NCBI GenBank assembly: GCA_902788205.1
Contig: CADAJJ010000003.1
Coordinates: forward strand, 1-64,000
DNA from: RUG023 sp900315435
Lineage (GTDB): Bacteria > Spirochaetota > Spirochaetia > Sphaerochaetales > Sphaerochaetaceae
Direction of reading: 5' to 3'
DNA length: 64,000 nucleotides
Shown here: one piece after another, positions 16,791 to 24,783 of the stretch
Numbering within the stretch: the first letter of the stretch is position 1
Layout of the letters: every line of letters begins with the position of its first letter
Position numbers and translations under genes: made by a program
Notes under the pieces: generated by a model
Seen by the model: the letters and a program-made list of their open reading frames with translations, nothing else
What the model was told of the DNA's origin: nothing
Database searches by the model: none

Positions 16791-16816
16791 AAGCCAGACC
16801 GGAAGGTCTGGTTTCT
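16791..16816. terminator. Bidirectional terminator between 16760 and 16819
   Basis: AAGCCAGACC-GGAA-GGTCTGGTTT is a stem of ten pairs (one wobble). On the plus strand it is followed by a weak T-rich stretch; on the minus strand by GACTTTTT, so it serves both converging genes. Confidence 0.75.
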
Positions 16817-16818
16817 GC

Positions 16819-17235
16819 TTAGTATTGCCATGTTCCGCTACGGTTTCTCTTTCGTTCGCCTAGCAGGCGCTTTGCTTGCAACCTTCGTTCGTTTGCGGAT
16901 CGTGTCGGCTTTGTCCTGTGCCTTTGGGGTTGAGCCTTGAGCGCCGTTCGGATTCGTTCTTCCATCCGGGCGATGGCGAGCGCGCGGTTCAATTCCTGGG
17001 ATCGGTTCGCATCCACATCCAGGTGGAGCTCTCCATCCTTGTTGACCATGTTCCGGAGCTTTTCCTGGATCCGTTTCCTTTCCAGTTCGGAAATTCCCTG
17101 AAGTGCTGCGAGACTCAGGGAAAGATGGACCTTGGTGTTGACCTTGTTGACATTCTGGCCACCGTTTCCCCCGCTTCGTGAGAAGGTGAACCTTGCTTCA
17201 TGCTGGATGGAATCGGAAAGCGCATGATCGTCCAT
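16819..17235 (-). CDS. arfB: Peptidyl-tRNA hydrolase ArfB-like ribosome rescue factor
   Basis: This 138-residue class-I release-factor-like protein has the catalytic GGQ in SRSGGNGGQNVNKVNTKV (about residues 20-37), which hydrolyses peptidyl-tRNA on stalled ribosomes. There is no codon-recognition domain. The C-terminal third is strongly basic (RHRTKPTRSANERRLQAKRLLGERKRNRSG), matching the ArfB tail that threads into the empty mRNA channel. It is the last recognisable gene before a gene-poor stretch. Its ribosome site is weak (GAGAAG). Confidence 0.88.
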   Translation of the reverse strand: MDDHALSDSIQHEARFTFSRSGGNGGQNVNKVNTKVHLSLSLAALQGISELERKRIQEKLRNMVNKDGELHLDVDANRSQELNRALAIARMEERIRTALKAQPQRHRTKPTRSANERRLQAKRLLGERKRNRSGTWQY

Positions 17236-18076
17236 GTCTTGATTGTCTTCTCTTTCCCACGGAAAAGCAATCTCGTGACAGCAAGGTTCTGGTTGATCCT
17301 AAGAAGCGGAGGTCATGCGGCCAAAAACCTGACCAGTAGCCTTTGTCTTCCTTGGTGATGGGATGCATTTCCCTGTCTGCGCCTTTTTCCCTGACATCAT
17401 CGGAACGCATTGTACCCGCGTCGATTCTGGTGCAGGCCTGGGCTCGCACATGCCATGGGAAAAGGAATAATCGAACGTGGTGGTAAAGCCGGAACGTCCG
17501 ATAGTTTTCACGTTCCGGCGGAACCCTACCGAACGAGCCGCAAGGAAATGTTCGGGCTCCGCTGGAAACATGTCGGCATAGGTTCCGGTCGGTTGTGCCA
17601 CGGAAGCAAGTGCTTGCATCTGAGAAAAGGCGGCAAGAAGCATATGGAATTTTTCCGATATGCCCTTTTATCCTCGTGACAGTCGTGTTCGTCTTGACCC
17701 AGGCGCCATGGTCTTCAGCGAGATTGCTCATGATTGTATCAACCAAAGGCACATGCTTCTTGCGTGTCGGCGTCATCAACAGCTTGCATAGCGCAGTAAA
17801 CCATGCAATCCCGGAAAACGTTCTTATGCCACCAGACGATGTAGTGAGCCGATATCTTGCAAGCAGGGCAACAACCTGATACGCATTGGCCCGTTCCCAT
17901 GGTATGGCTTTCAAAGGATGCCCAGGCCGTCCGTCACGCGCGGACCGGTACGGAACCAGTTCGAGACGCGTTCCCGGTTCCCTTACGAAAGCCGGCCGGT
18001 ATGCCTGCCCGCCGCCACATTGGTCAAAGTTTCCAAATGTATGTTTGATAAATTCATTTAGTAAAAGAAAATGTTT
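17236..18076. other. Gene-poor stretch of about 840 bases with inverted repeats
   Basis: No convincing gene is seen. On the minus strand a frame at 17299-17643 begins MLLAAFSQMQALASVAQPTG, which has a weak signal-peptide look and a strand-like segment SGFTTTFDYSFSH, but there is no ribosome site and no family match; it may be a remnant of an exported protein. A perfect 10-base inverted repeat (GCCGGAACGT/ACGTTCCGGC, 12-base loop) lies at 17488-17519 inside it. Other short repeats of GGAACC type occur around 17950. The last 60 bases before the tRNA are AT-rich. Confidence 0.4.
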
Positions 18077-18149
18077 TCGGGGCGAGAGGACTCGAACCTC
18101 CGATATCTTGCACCCAAAGCAAGCGCCATAGCCGCTAGGCAACGCCCCG
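18077..18149 (-). tRNA. tRNA-Pro (anticodon TGG)
   Basis: On the minus strand the cloverleaf has acceptor CGGGGCG/CGCCCCG, anticodon stem CTTGC/GCAAG with loop TTTGGGT (anticodon TGG) and T arm GGAGG-TTCGAGT-CCTCT. CCA is not encoded. Confidence 0.95.
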
Positions 18150-18174
18150 TCGATGTAACGTTGAAATACTATCC

Positions 18175-18203
18175 TTGCAGGCTGATGAAGGTCAAGCTAT
18201 TAT
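18175..18203 (+). promoter_or_regulatory. Promoter of nth, predicted leaderless
   Basis: TTGCAG, 17 bases and TATTAT, with only six bases (18204-18209) between the -10 box and the ATG. No ribosome binding site is present. Confidence 0.65.
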
Positions 18204-18209
18204 GCTGGT

Positions 18210-18842
18210 ATGGGTAATGCGATAGAGATTGCCGAACGTCTGGATCGATTGAGTCCTCCAACCATCAGGTTCCTGTCCGAACGGGAACCGTTCCGGTTCC
18301 TTGTCTGCGTCGTCCTCTCCGCCCAGACCTCCGACCAGACGGTCAACTCGGTGGTGCCTGAGTTGTTCGGCAGATATCCTACCCGGCACGACCTTGCCCA
18401 CGCCGAGCAGACGGATGTGGAACGGCTGATCCATGCGACCGGTTTCTTCCACACGAAGGCAAAGCATATCATCGCTCTTGCCCGGGAACTTGAAGGAAAG
18501 GAAATCCCGACGACGCTTGCCGGGTTGACCCGGTTGCCTGGCGTGGGACGCAAGACCGCCAACTGCTATCTGGGTGATGTGCTGGGGCGCCCGGCCATTA
18601 TCGTCGACACCCATTTCGGGCGGGTGGTGCGGCGCTTGGGCTTGGTGGACAGCCGTGACCCGGAGGTGGTGGAGGTGGAACTGAAGCGACAACTTCCCGA
18701 AACGATGCAGTACCGATTCTCGATGACCGCCAACCTCTTCGGCAGGACCACCTGTCACGCGAAGAAGCCTTTGTGCGATGGTTGCCCGCTCAGAGACCTT
18801 TGCCCTTCCAGAGGTGGACAGATTCCCGGACCGACCAAGTAA
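18210..18842 (+). CDS. nth: Endonuclease III
   Basis: DNA glycosylase/AP lyase of 210 residues for oxidised pyrimidines in base excision repair. The helix-hairpin-helix is LPGVGRKTAN (about 110-120) with the catalytic lysine in the RKTAN turn, the catalytic aspartate is in IIVDTHFGRV (about 130-140), and the C-terminal 4Fe-4S loop has the exact C-x6-C-x2-C-x5-C spacing (CHAKKPLCDGCPLRDLC). ATG 18210 sits seven bases after a TATTAT box and lacks a ribosome site, so the transcript may be leaderless. The 3' end overlaps the converging gene at 18790 by 53 bases. Confidence 0.96.
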   Translation: MGNAIEIAERLDRLSPPTIRFLSEREPFRFLVCVVLSAQTSDQTVNSVVPELFGRYPTRHDLAHAEQTDVERLIHATGFFHTKAKHIIALARELEGKEIPTTLAGLTRLPGVGRKTANCYLGDVLGRPAIIVDTHFGRVVRRLGLVDSRDPEVVEVELKRQLPETMQYRFSMTANLFGRTTCHAKKPLCDGCPLRDLCPSRGGQIPGPTK

Positions 18843-19224
18843 CCAGTTCTTCCGTTTGTCCGATATCCACCAGGCCTACCCGAAAATCGTCGATGACGCC
18901 CCCCGGCGCCCCGTCGGCTTTGGTAGCACTCTTCGCCAGGAAGATGGCTGGATCCTCTTCGCATCGGAAGAAGGAGGAGAGACACCCCAGTCCGGAAACA
19001 GGGATGACAAGTCCTTGGGCGGTGATGGCCGGTTCCTGAAGCCTGGCTGCTTCCTGCGGATAGGGGATCGCTGGGGGGATATGCGCCAGTTCGGTTTCCC
19101 CGAGCAGAACCGCGTCGGGGCCCCAGAATGTGGAAGGATCGCCACTATGCCGGTAAAGGCGGTGGCGGTACCTGCGCACCTGTAGTCGAAGCTCTTCGGG
19201 GAGCAGGAGAACCAGCATTCGCAT
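18790..19224 (-). CDS. Hypothetical protein, 144 residues
   Basis: No family is recognised. The protein begins MRMLVLLLPEELRLQVRRYRHRLY, a strand-then-helix pattern reminiscent of the start of 2'-5' RNA ligase-like proteins, but the paired HxT/S motifs of that fold are not seen, so this is only a resemblance. Later segments (LVIPVSGLGCLSSFF, HIPPAIPYPQ) suggest a beta-rich cytosolic fold. ATG 19224 is preferred because a TTGACA-17-TGGGAT promoter ends six bases before it; an in-frame ATG at 19242 lies inside that promoter. It converges on nth with a 53-base overlap of coding ends. Confidence 0.6.
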   Translation of the reverse strand: MRMLVLLLPEELRLQVRRYRHRLYRHSGDPSTFWGPDAVLLGETELAHIPPAIPYPQEAARLQEPAITAQGLVIPVSGLGCLSSFFRCEEDPAIFLAKSATKADGAPGGVIDDFRVGLVDIGQTEELVTWSVRESVHLWKGKGL

Positions 19225-19230
19225 GGCTTC

Positions 19231-19259
19231 ATCCCATCCCAAAGCGAAGCTGTTGTCAA
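19231..19259 (-). promoter_or_regulatory. Promoter of the 18790-19224 gene, predicted leaderless
   Basis: Minus strand TTGACA, 17 bases, TGGGAT, then six bases to the ATG at 19224. Confidence 0.5.
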
Positions 19260-19309
19260 GATGTGTTTGGTTTTGCTATCCTTGACGACGGAAAAAAGAG
19301 TTACCTCTC

Positions 19310-19338
19310 TTTACAGAAATCTGGTTCTCTGCTATTGT
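19310..19338 (+). promoter_or_regulatory. Promoter of rpmB
   Basis: TTTACA, 17 bases and TATTGT, about 90 bases before the rpmB start. Confidence 0.5.
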
Positions 19339-19427
19339 TCCAAAGGTTATCACGCTTCCACGCCGAGGGAAGTGTCATGATTATTTGAGATACAAGCAAC
19401 TATACGAAGATAAGGTGGAAAAGAGCT

Positions 19428-19658
19428 ATGGCAAGAAGATGTGAGATCTGTGGAAAAGGCGTCGGAGTTGGAAACATCGTTACCCGGAAAGGCCAGGCGA
19501 AAAAGAAGGGTGGTGTCGGTCAGCACATCGGTGTCTGCACCAAGCGCACCTTCCGCCCGAACCTTGTGACGGTCAAGGCGATTGTCGACGGCAAGCCGAC
19601 CACCCTGAAGGTCTGCACTCGCTGTCTGCGCAGCGGTTTGGTGACCAAGAGAATCTGA
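19428..19658 (+). CDS. rpmB: 50S ribosomal protein L28
   Basis: The 76-residue ribosomal protein starts with the zinc-type pair CEICGKG and has a second pair CTRCLRSG near residue 62, so it is the zinc-binding (C+) form of L28. The middle KRTFRPNL is the family signature. It is preceded by an AAGGTGG ribosome site and a leader of roughly 85 bases and followed by a terminator, so it is monocistronic. Confidence 0.97.
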   Translation: MARRCEICGKGVGVGNIVTRKGQAKKKGGVGQHIGVCTKRTFRPNLVTVKAIVDGKPTTLKVCTRCLRSGLVTKRI

Positions 19659-19680
19659 CCATTTTCCCACAGGAAACAGG

Positions 19681-19712
19681 AAAGGGGGTTCCGTTGAGGA
19701 ACCTTCTTTTTG
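19681..19712 (+). terminator. Terminator of rpmB
   Basis: GGTTCC-GTTGA-GGAACC stem extended by AAGG/CCTT with a bulge, followed by TTCTTTTTG. Confidence 0.75.
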
Positions 19713-19790
19713 TATCCGCATGACAACGGCTATCCTCGGGGGGTGGCTTTCCGCTATACTGTGGCCTGTACGAAAGAGAGGGGTGGCTTG

Positions 19791-22163
19791 ATGGAATCGA
19801 TCCGTATCCACAGTTTGGACAGCTTGGGCCTGCTTTCCCGAGAGGGAGCATCCCGGCTCTGCGAAATACTGGACAGGGAACAGGAGGAGAAACAGGTTGT
19901 CGTGGTAAGCCCGGTGCAGGCTGACGGCTTTGAGATCTACTCCCTGCTGGAAAGCGCCAGGAACCATGACGAGCGGCTCTGGGCGAACCTCGAGAAGCGC
20001 TCGCAACGCTGGATCGACCTGCTCGACGATATCCTTGACCGCAAGAGCGCCGGCCCGGTCATGCTTCGGATCAAGCAGGGCTTCAACGATATCGAAGACC
20101 TGCTGAAGGCCATCTGGCTGACCGGGTATGTCTCCAGCGGGTCCGTCGCTTTCACCGACAAGCTGACCACCGCCTGGGTCTGTGACATGCTCTGCCATTT
20201 CCAAATCCTCCGCAACGAGCGGGAAGCGGACCTGGTCCATATCGACGAGATCTCCATCAAGACCCGCCTGCACCAGGTCGAGTTCGTCTTTGGCGTCAAG
20301 AAAGGAGAAGACACCGAGGAACGGGCTGCCCGGCTCGCCAGCGAACTCCATGCCGATGGAGTCACCTTCTGGAATCCTCATTCGCTTCTGTACAGCGCCG
20401 ACATCAACGAGGTTCCCTCGGCATCGGTCATCCGTGCGTTGAGCTATCAGGAGGCGACCGAGCTTTCCTTCTTCGGTGCTCCGGTCATCCATCCTCATGC
20501 GTTGCTTCCCGCCATTCAGGCCAATATCGACGTCATGCTGCGCTGCTGGACCGACCCCGCCGAGCCAGGTACGGTAGTCTCGTCCCGAGAAACCACCACG
20601 AAGGATCGGGTCAAGGGCTTCTCCATCATCCAGCACATCGCCTTGATCAACGTGGTCGGGGCTGGCATGAGCGGTGTCAAGCTGACTGCCAGCCGGCTCT
20701 TCACGGCCCTTGGCAACGCCGGCATCTCGGTCATCCTGATCAGCCAGGCGTCCAGCGAGTATTCCATCTGCTTTGCCGTCGACGAGAGCGACGCTTCGCT
20801 GGCCCGCCGCACGGCCAAGGAGGTCTTTGCCCGCGAGCTGGCTGGCGGCCAGATCTACGGGGTGGAGAGTGAAGGTGGGTGCGCCGTCCTTGCCGCGGTC
20901 GGCCAGGGAATGAGCGGCCAAATCGGTACAGCGGGCATCTTCTTCAGTTCTCTCGCCAAGGCGCATGTCAACATCCGCGCCATTGCCCAGGGTTCGAGCG
21001 AGAGCAACATCAGCGCCGTCATCAAGGCCGGCGACGCCAGACGAGCCCTCAGGGCGTTGCATGCCGGATTCTTCCTTTCCCGCCAGGCGCTGTCCATCGG
21101 CCTGATTGGACCGGGAAATATTGGAGGAACGCTTCTGGACCAGATTTCCCGGGAAGGGGAGCGTCTGAAGGAGCAGTTCGGGCTGGACCTCCGCATCCGG
21201 GGTATCTGCAACAGCCATATGATGTTGCTGGATGAACAGGGAATCGACCTGTCCGGCTGGAGGGAACGCTTTGCGCAGGATAGCGAGCCTCTGGATATGG
21301 AGCGTTTCCTGAGCCACGTCGCCGCCACCTATTTCCCGCATGCGGTCTTGGTGGATTGCACCACCAGCACCGATATCGCCATGCGCTATGTCGAGTTCAT
21401 GGAGCGGGGCATGCACATCGTCACACCGAACAAGAAGGCGGGGACCAGCCCGTATCCTTACTACCAGAAAATCTTCGATACCAGCCAGAAGACCGGCCAC
21501 CGTTTCCTGTATGAGACGACTGTCGGAGCGGCCTTGCCGGTCATCAACACCTTGGTCGACCTGGTGCAGACCGGAGACAGGATCCACAAGATCGAGGGGA
21601 TTGTCAGCGGTACGCTGGCTTGGCTCTTCAACAACTACGACGGGAATGTTCCGTTTTCCTCCTTGGTCGTCAAGGCGAAGGAGATGGGATACACCGAACC
21701 GGATCCCCGCGACGACCTCTCAGGCATGGACGTAGCCCGCAAGACCGTGATTCTGGCCCGCGAGCTCGGCTGGCATAGCGAGGTGACACAGATGCCGATC
21801 GAGAGCATGGTTCCCGAGGATCTCCGTGGTGTGGGCAGGGACGAGTTCATGCGGCGCCTCAGTGAGCTGGACGCCCCTTTGAAGAAGCGTTTCGACGAGG
21901 CGCGGGCAAAGGGTGAGGTACTCCGCTACGTGGGACTGGTCGACGAGAAGGGCGGGTGTACCGCCTCGCTCCGCTCTTATCCCCAGAGCCATCCGTTCGC
22001 CCAGGCGACCGGCACGGATAACGTGATTTTGTTCCATACGGACCGTTACGACATCCAGCCCCTGGTCATCAAAGGCCCTGGCGCTGGCAGAGACGTCACC
22101 GCTGGTGGCGTGTTCAGTGATATCCTGCGCCTTGGTTCCTACCTTGGTGCAAGGATCATGTGA
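19791..22163 (+). CDS. thrA: ThrA-type fusion: degenerate aspartokinase domain plus ACT and homoserine dehydrogenase domains
   Basis: The 790-residue protein aligns along its length with bifunctional aspartokinase/homoserine dehydrogenase. Residues 1-270 correspond to the kinase, but the catalytic motifs are gone: KFGGTS is replaced by IHSLDS, RNGSDYSA by KKGEDTEE, and DVDGVYTCDPR by NPHSLLYSADIN, although SYQEATELSFFGAPVIHP persists. Two ACT domains (about 275-430) are well kept, including ISQASSEYSI and IAQGSSESNI. The dehydrogenase (about 435-790) is intact: GPGNIGG, VTPNKKA, GIVSGTLAWLF and EPDPRDDLSGMDVARK. It should therefore reduce aspartate semialdehyde to homoserine while the kinase half may be a regulatory pseudokinase. 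ATG 19791 follows GAGGGGTGG. Coupled to thrC. Confidence 0.88.
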   Translation: MESIRIHSLDSLGLLSREGASRLCEILDREQEEKQVVVVSPVQADGFEIYSLLESARNHDERLWANLEKRSQRWIDLLDDILDRKSAGPVMLRIKQGFNDIEDLLKAIWLTGYVSSGSVAFTDKLTTAWVCDMLCHFQILRNEREADLVHIDEISIKTRLHQVEFVFGVKKGEDTEERAARLASELHADGVTFWNPHSLLYSADINEVPSASVIRALSYQEATELSFFGAPVIHPHALLPAIQANIDVMLRCWTDPAEPGTVVSSRETTTKDRVKGFSIIQHIALINVVGAGMSGVKLTASRLFTALGNAGISVILISQASSEYSICFAVDESDASLARRTAKEVFARELAGGQIYGVESEGGCAVLAAVGQGMSGQIGTAGIFFSSLAKAHVNIRAIAQGSSESNISAVIKAGDARRALRALHAGFFLSRQALSIGLIGPGNIGGTLLDQISREGERLKEQFGLDLRIRGICNSHMMLLDEQGIDLSGWRERFAQDSEPLDMERFLSHVAATYFPHAVLVDCTTSTDIAMRYVEFMERGMHIVTPNKKAGTSPYPYYQKIFDTSQKTGHRFLYETTVGAALPVINTLVDLVQTGDRIHKIEGIVSGTLAWLFNNYDGNVPFSSLVVKAKEMGYTEPDPRDDLSGMDVARKTVILARELGWHSEVTQMPIESMVPEDLRGVGRDEFMRRLSELDAPLKKRFDEARAKGEVLRYVGLVDEKGGCTASLRSYPQSHPFAQATGTDNVILFHTDRYDIQPLVIKGPGAGRDVTAGGVFSDILRLGSYLGARIM

Positions 22164-22174
22164 GGAGGCATGGC

Positions 22175-23452
22175 ATGAAATTTGTATCGACCCGAGGCAA
22201 GGCGAAAGCCGTCACGGCAGGAGAGGCAATCCTTCAAGGGCTCGCGGAGGACGGTGGGCTGTATGTGCCCGAGACCTTCCCGACGCTTCGGAATCTGCCG
22301 GTAGGGGAGGTTTCCTCCTATGGAGAGTTCGCGTTCGAGATGCTGGCTCCTTTCTTCGAGGGTGACCTGCTCGAGCACGACCTTGCGGAGATCTGTGTCG
22401 ACGCCTTCAATTTTCCTATCGTGCTCAACCCTCTTGGCCCCGAGCGCTGGGTCCTCGAGCTGACCCATGGCCCGACCTGTGCCTTCAAGGATTTCGGTGC
22501 GAGGTTCCTGGCCTGCTCGATGGAGAAGCTCCTCGAGAAACATGGCCGCAAGCTGACCATCCTGGTCGCCACCAGTGGCGATACCGGAGGCGCCGTCGCA
22601 GCTGCCTTCCATGGCCGCAAGGGCATCAGTGTCAAAGTGCTCTTTCCAAAGGGAAGGGTCAGCGAGCGCCAGAAGAAACAGCTGACCTGCTGGGGTGGCA
22701 ATATCGAGAGCTACGAGGTTGACGGTTCCTTCGACGACTGCCAGAAGATGGTCAAGTCCGCCTTCATGGATGCATCCCTGAAGGACTGGGGCCTTTCCAG
22801 CGCCAACAGCATCAATCTGGGAAGACTGCTTCCGCAAAGCGTCTACTATGCCTATTCGAGCTACCTGTTCCGTGCCGCCACCGGCAAGAAACCGATCTTT
22901 ATCATTCCTTCCGGCAACGTCGGCAACTGTACGGGAGCCTATTGGTCCTTCCAGATGGGGGCTCCAATCGAGCGGATCTCGTTGGCCTTGAACGCCAACC
23001 GGACCGTACTCGACTATCTGGAAAGCGGCAAGTACGTCCCGAGAGCGAGCGTCCAGACTTTGGCCAACGCCATGGATGTGGGAGCCCCGAGCAACATGGA
23101 GCGCCTTCTGAACCTCTATCCCCGTTTCGAGGATTTCAGGAAGATGGTCAGCGCGACCAGCGTCAGCGATGACGAAATCCGCAAGACCATCAAGCAGACC
23201 TGGGACGAGGACCACTACATCCTCTGCCCGCATACTGCCACGGCAGAGCGCGTCCGCCGTGACAAGTTCGCCGACAAGCCTACAATCATCGTCTCGACCG
23301 CCCATCCTGCCAAGTTCTGGACGATTGTCGAGCCATTGATTGGTTCTCCCGTCCCGGTACCCCAGGAACTCCAGCTTCTGCTGGACAAGCCTTCGTCCTT
23401 CAGGAGCATCGGATGCGACTATCACGAGCTCTTCCAGGAAGCGAAGCCCTGA
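22175..23452 (+). CDS. thrC: Threonine synthase
   Basis: PLP enzyme of 425 residues converting O-phosphohomoserine to threonine. The N-terminal FVSTRGKAKAVTAGEAILQGLAEDGGLYVPE matches ThrC, the Schiff-base lysine is in GPTCAFKDFGARF (about residue 105), and the phosphate-binding ATSGDTGGAVAAAF follows near 130. ATG 22175 has an ideal GGAGG site seven bases upstream, overlapping the end of thrA, so thrA-thrC is an operon. A strong terminator follows. Confidence 0.96.
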   Translation: MKFVSTRGKAKAVTAGEAILQGLAEDGGLYVPETFPTLRNLPVGEVSSYGEFAFEMLAPFFEGDLLEHDLAEICVDAFNFPIVLNPLGPERWVLELTHGPTCAFKDFGARFLACSMEKLLEKHGRKLTILVATSGDTGGAVAAAFHGRKGISVKVLFPKGRVSERQKKQLTCWGGNIESYEVDGSFDDCQKMVKSAFMDASLKDWGLSSANSINLGRLLPQSVYYAYSSYLFRAATGKKPIFIIPSGNVGNCTGAYWSFQMGAPIERISLALNANRTVLDYLESGKYVPRASVQTLANAMDVGAPSNMERLLNLYPRFEDFRKMVSATSVSDDEIRKTIKQTWDEDHYILCPHTATAERVRRDKFADKPTIIVSTAHPAKFWTIVEPLIGSPVPVPQELQLLLDKPSSFRSIGCDYHELFQEAKP

Positions 23453-23456
23453 AGAG

Positions 23457-23487
23457 GAAAAAGCCCCGGAGCGCTCCGGGGCTTTTC
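23457..23487. terminator. Bidirectional terminator between thrC and galK
   Basis: AAAAAGCCCCGGAGC and GCTCCGGGGCTTTT form a perfect palindromic hairpin flanked by A and T runs on either side, serving both convergent genes. Confidence 0.9.
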
Positions 23488-23511
23488 CGTGAAGGCTTTC
23501 CGCTTGGCCGT

Positions 23512-24783
23512 TCAGCCGATGGCGCTAGTCTTCAGGGAGCGGACGGCAATCAGGGTGGAGCAGCCTTTGCCAAACACGTTTTCCATGGCATCAATATAGG
23601 CCTCCGTCATCTGTTGGGGCACATAGGCCTGGATGGTGCCGGCGAATCCACCGCCGTGGAGGCGCACCGCCCCCTCGCCGCCGAGAAATTCCTTGGATAG
23701 GGCGATGGCAAGAGGGATGGCCTGATGGGCGGCATCGCTTGGGGGATAGGCGTTCTGCAGGAAACAGAAGGAGCTCTCGCCACTCTGGTTGACCAGGGAG
23801 AGATAGCTCTCCATATCCTTTTCTTTCAGCGCATGGATCATCTGCAGCACTCTGCCGTTTTCCTGGAAGAAGTGGATGGCCCTGAGCAATGCGCGGTCGT
23901 TGTCCACCTTGCTGCGGATCTGGGGAAGCGATTCCATGAACAGGCCGGGGTCGACCTCACGGAGCACCGATTTGCCGAAACAGGCCGCCACCTGCTTCAT
24001 CTCCTTGGGGATGCTGGCGTAGCAGTCGGTCAGACCGCTGTGGTCGGCACGGGTATCGGTGATCACCAGGTCATAGCCATGCTCCTTGAAATCGACTAGG
24101 ACAGGTTCGACCATCGGGCGCTTCGGGTTCTCGAAATCGATGGCGACAATGCCGCCGTGGGCGCAGGAAACCTGGTCAAGCAGCCCGCTTGGCTTGCCGA
24201 AATAGCTGTTCTCGGCATACTGGCTGATCTGGGCAAGCGACACCGGGTCCAGCGTGTCTTCTGCGTCAAGGTGGTTGATGATGGTGGCGACCAGCACCTC
24301 GATTGCGGCGGAGGAAGAAAGCCCGCTGCCTTGCAGCACGTTGCTGGTCACGCTGGCCTGCCAACCGGTCAGGGAATAGCCAAGCTCCTGGAAACGTGAC
24401 GCGATGCCGCGCACCAGGCTTGCCGTGGTTCCTTTTTCCCCATCCTTCTTGGCAAGATCGTCCAGATTGATTTCCACGAGAGGAAAACCCATGCTGTCCA
24501 GCACGATCCTCTTGTCGTCACGCTTGGAGACAGCGGCAATCGTGTCGAGGTTGATCGATGCGGCGAGCACCAGACCAAGGTTGTGGTCGGTGTGGTTGCC
24601 ACCCAACTCGGTCCGGCCGCTGGTGGAGAAGAGGGTCGCTTCTTGTGCCCCAAACCGTTTCTCGTGCATTTCAATCAGTGCGAGGAAACGCTTGTCCGCC
24701 TGCGACGCGTCAACGCCTGTTCCATAGAGAGCGGGGTAGATTCCGTGGAGCATGCCCGCCTTGATTTGCCCTCGTGTTGCCAT
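23512..24783 (-). CDS. galK: Galactokinase
   Basis: GHMP kinase of 423 residues, a little longer than typical galactokinases (about 385). The galactokinase signature is GRTELGGNHTDHNLG near residue 56 (glutamate in the position of the usual asparagine), the ATP loop is GSGLSSSAAIEV near 155, and the third GHMP motif is VRLHGGGFAGTIQAYV near 370. It phosphorylates galactose at C1 in the Leloir pathway; other GHMP sugars cannot be excluded. ATG 24783 has CTGGAGG on the minus strand. No galT or galE neighbours are in the window. The start overlaps the end of recQ. Confidence 0.88.
   Translation of the reverse strand: MATRGQIKAGMLHGIYPALYGTGVDASQADKRFLALIEMHEKRFGAQEATLFSTSGRTELGGNHTDHNLGLVLAASINLDTIAAVSKRDDKRIVLDSMGFPLVEINLDDLAKKDGEKGTTASLVRGIASRFQELGYSLTGWQASVTSNVLQGSGLSSSAAIEVLVATIINHLDAEDTLDPVSLAQISQYAENSYFGKPSGLLDQVSCAHGGIVAIDFENPKRPMVEPVLVDFKEHGYDLVITDTRADHSGLTDCYASIPKEMKQVAACFGKSVLREVDPGLFMESLPQIRSKVDNDRALLRAIHFFQENGRVLQMIHALKEKDMESYLSLVNQSGESSFCFLQNAYPPSDAAHQAIPLAIALSKEFLGGEGAVRLHGGGFAGTIQAYVPQQMTEAYIDAMENVFGKGCSTLIAVRSLKTSAIG

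Noticed and set aside
17198..18142. Minus-strand open frame of 314 codons across the gene-poor stretch
   Set aside because: It runs through the tRNA-Pro gene and the start of arfB, has no ribosome site and an amino-acid content unlike a folded protein (many Arg/Cys/Pro).
19350..21587. 745-codon open frame antisense to thrA
   Set aside because: It is a mirror of the strongly biased codon use of thrA; the translation is low-complexity and matches no family, whereas the plus-strand protein aligns end to end with ThrA.
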